From NCBI RefSeq assembly GCF_014905395.1, contig NZ_BNDT01000007.1:1-64000 (forward strand): DNA of 64,000 bases, written 5' to 3'. The position numbers were made by a program, and so were the translations under genes. Positions 63,405 through 64,000 of the stretch are shown here, one piece after another. The stretch is from Lactococcus taiwanensis (GTDB taxonomy: Bacteria; Bacillota; Bacilli; Lactobacillales; Streptococcaceae). The first letter of the stretch is position 1; each line of letters begins with the position of its first letter. The notes beneath the pieces were generated by a model. The model saw only the letters and a list, made by a program, of their open reading frames with translations. It did no database searches and was not told where the DNA came from.

Positions 63405-64000
63405 CATTATTTCTAATTTCTTTAATAAATTCCACGATTTCTCCTCGACGAGTTTCAATTTTACCTAGCTGAGTTTTTTGGTAAACCGCATTTAAGATTG
63501 CCCCTATAATCAAGACTCGAGCAATAAAGATAAACCAGATCATAAGAGCAAACACCACCAAAGACCCAATCAGCTTTAGGTCATCAAGCTGATTTAAAGC
63601 AAAACTAACATACTTTGCAATAAAGTTTGTTAAAAACACTAAGACAAACGTAGAAAAAATTGTTCCTGGCATCGTGTATCTTAACTTCCTGATTTTAACA
63701 TTTGGCAAGATGAAATAAAGCAGCATCAAAGATAGAAAGACAGCAACAGCAACAGCAGGTAGGGTCATGTTGTGTAGCGTTCGGTAGAGACTACGATCAA
63801 AAGGAAAGACTCGGTAAACTTGCTCTAGTATCAATTGTCCAAAGGTTGAAAGGACAATCGAAAAATATAAGAAGAGTAAAATAGCAAACCCCGAAGCCAA
63901 ACCAATAATCCGACTGATAATAAAATCACGGTGGTTAAACACTTCATAGGCTTTATTCATTGACATCTGCAAAGCGGATAAGGCACGAGAAAAAGTCCAA
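63400..64000 (-). CDS. YihY/BrkB-family membrane protein, 5' part outside window
   Basis: The frame runs off the right edge; upstream codons read WTFSRALSALQMSMNKAYEVF, typical of the family, so the Met seen inside is not the start. The visible 200 residues have five membrane segments (SGFAILLFLYFSIVLSTFG, VFLSLMLLYFILPNV, TIFSTFVLVFLTNFIA and later ones). Function unproven (once called RNase BN in error). Its stop codon lies in a palindromic repeat. Confidence 0.9.
   Translation of the reverse strand, partial: WTFSRALSALQMSMNKAYEVFNHRDFIISRIIGLASGFAILLFLYFSIVLSTFGQLILEQVYRVFPFDRSLYRTLHNMTLPAVAVAVFLSLMLLYFILPNVKIRKLRYTMPGTIFSTFVLVFLTNFIAKYVSFALNQLDDLKLIGSLVVFALMIWFIFIARVLIIGAILNAVYQKTQLGKIETRRGEIVEFIKEIRNND

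Overview
The window is chromosomal DNA of a low-GC Firmicute, almost certainly a Lactococcus and probably of the L. garvieae group. The lactococcal heme-efflux set hrtRBA is present, with the heme-ligating histidines of HrtR and its operator both visible. Gene order follows Lactococcus/Streptococcus core blocks: coaE-pmrA-rpmG, ctsR-clpC, miaA...rnz-SDR-recJ-apt and hprK-lgt-DUF948-ytxH. The species is inferred from base composition and gene content, not tested.

The left part, about 1-15,000, looks accessory. It holds the tail of an unknown gene, a CorA-type transporter, a two-gene EAL/GGDEF module for cyclic di-GMP, and a MocR-type regulator that converges on an operon of an ornithine-cyclodeaminase-like enzyme, a PhzF-like isomerase and an Spx-like protein without its redox cysteines. 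It continues with a MucBP surface protein, an ABM-domain protein, a P-type cation ATPase with a terminator in its leader, and a TetR/MFS efflux pair. The paired TGACAG/CTGTCA palindrome that is scattered through the rest of the window is missing here.

From about 15,300 to 34,400 come spx, an unknown membrane protein, clpP under a CtsR box, pyruvate carboxylase, ftsW, rpmG, pmrA, coaE, pflB, a second CorA, an acyl-CoA-synthetase-like enzyme, hrtRBA, enolase and the hibernation factor. From 34,500 to 43,800 come clpC-ctsR, greA, mltG, rpoE (delta), apt and recJ. From 43,800 to 49,600 come a tiny unrecognised gene, an SDR, rnz, tRNA-Lys, tRNA-Arg, an SPFH protein, an unknown conserved gene, miaA and a YitT protein.

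From 49,800 to 64,000 come two small membrane proteins in tandem, an M20 dipeptidase with a YfcC carrier, a KUP potassium transporter, a large DUF6056-like membrane protein preceded by a coupled small ORF, gnd, ytxH, DUF948, lgt, hprK, a divergent pair of small membrane proteins that both look leaderless, and the end of a YihY/BrkB protein cut by the window edge.

Functionally the window mixes central carbon metabolism (pycA, pflB, eno, gnd, hprK), proteostasis under CtsR (clpP, ctsR, clpC), transcription factors (spx, greA, rpoE), envelope building (ftsW, mltG, lgt) and ion, heme or drug transport (two CorA, P-type ATPase, Kup, HrtBA, two MFS). The most unusual signals are the palindrome family, which enters coding regions, supplies stop codons and separates apt from its ribosome site; the attenuator-like leader of the P-type ATPase; the OCD-PhzF-Spx-like operon; and several undescribed small ORFs.
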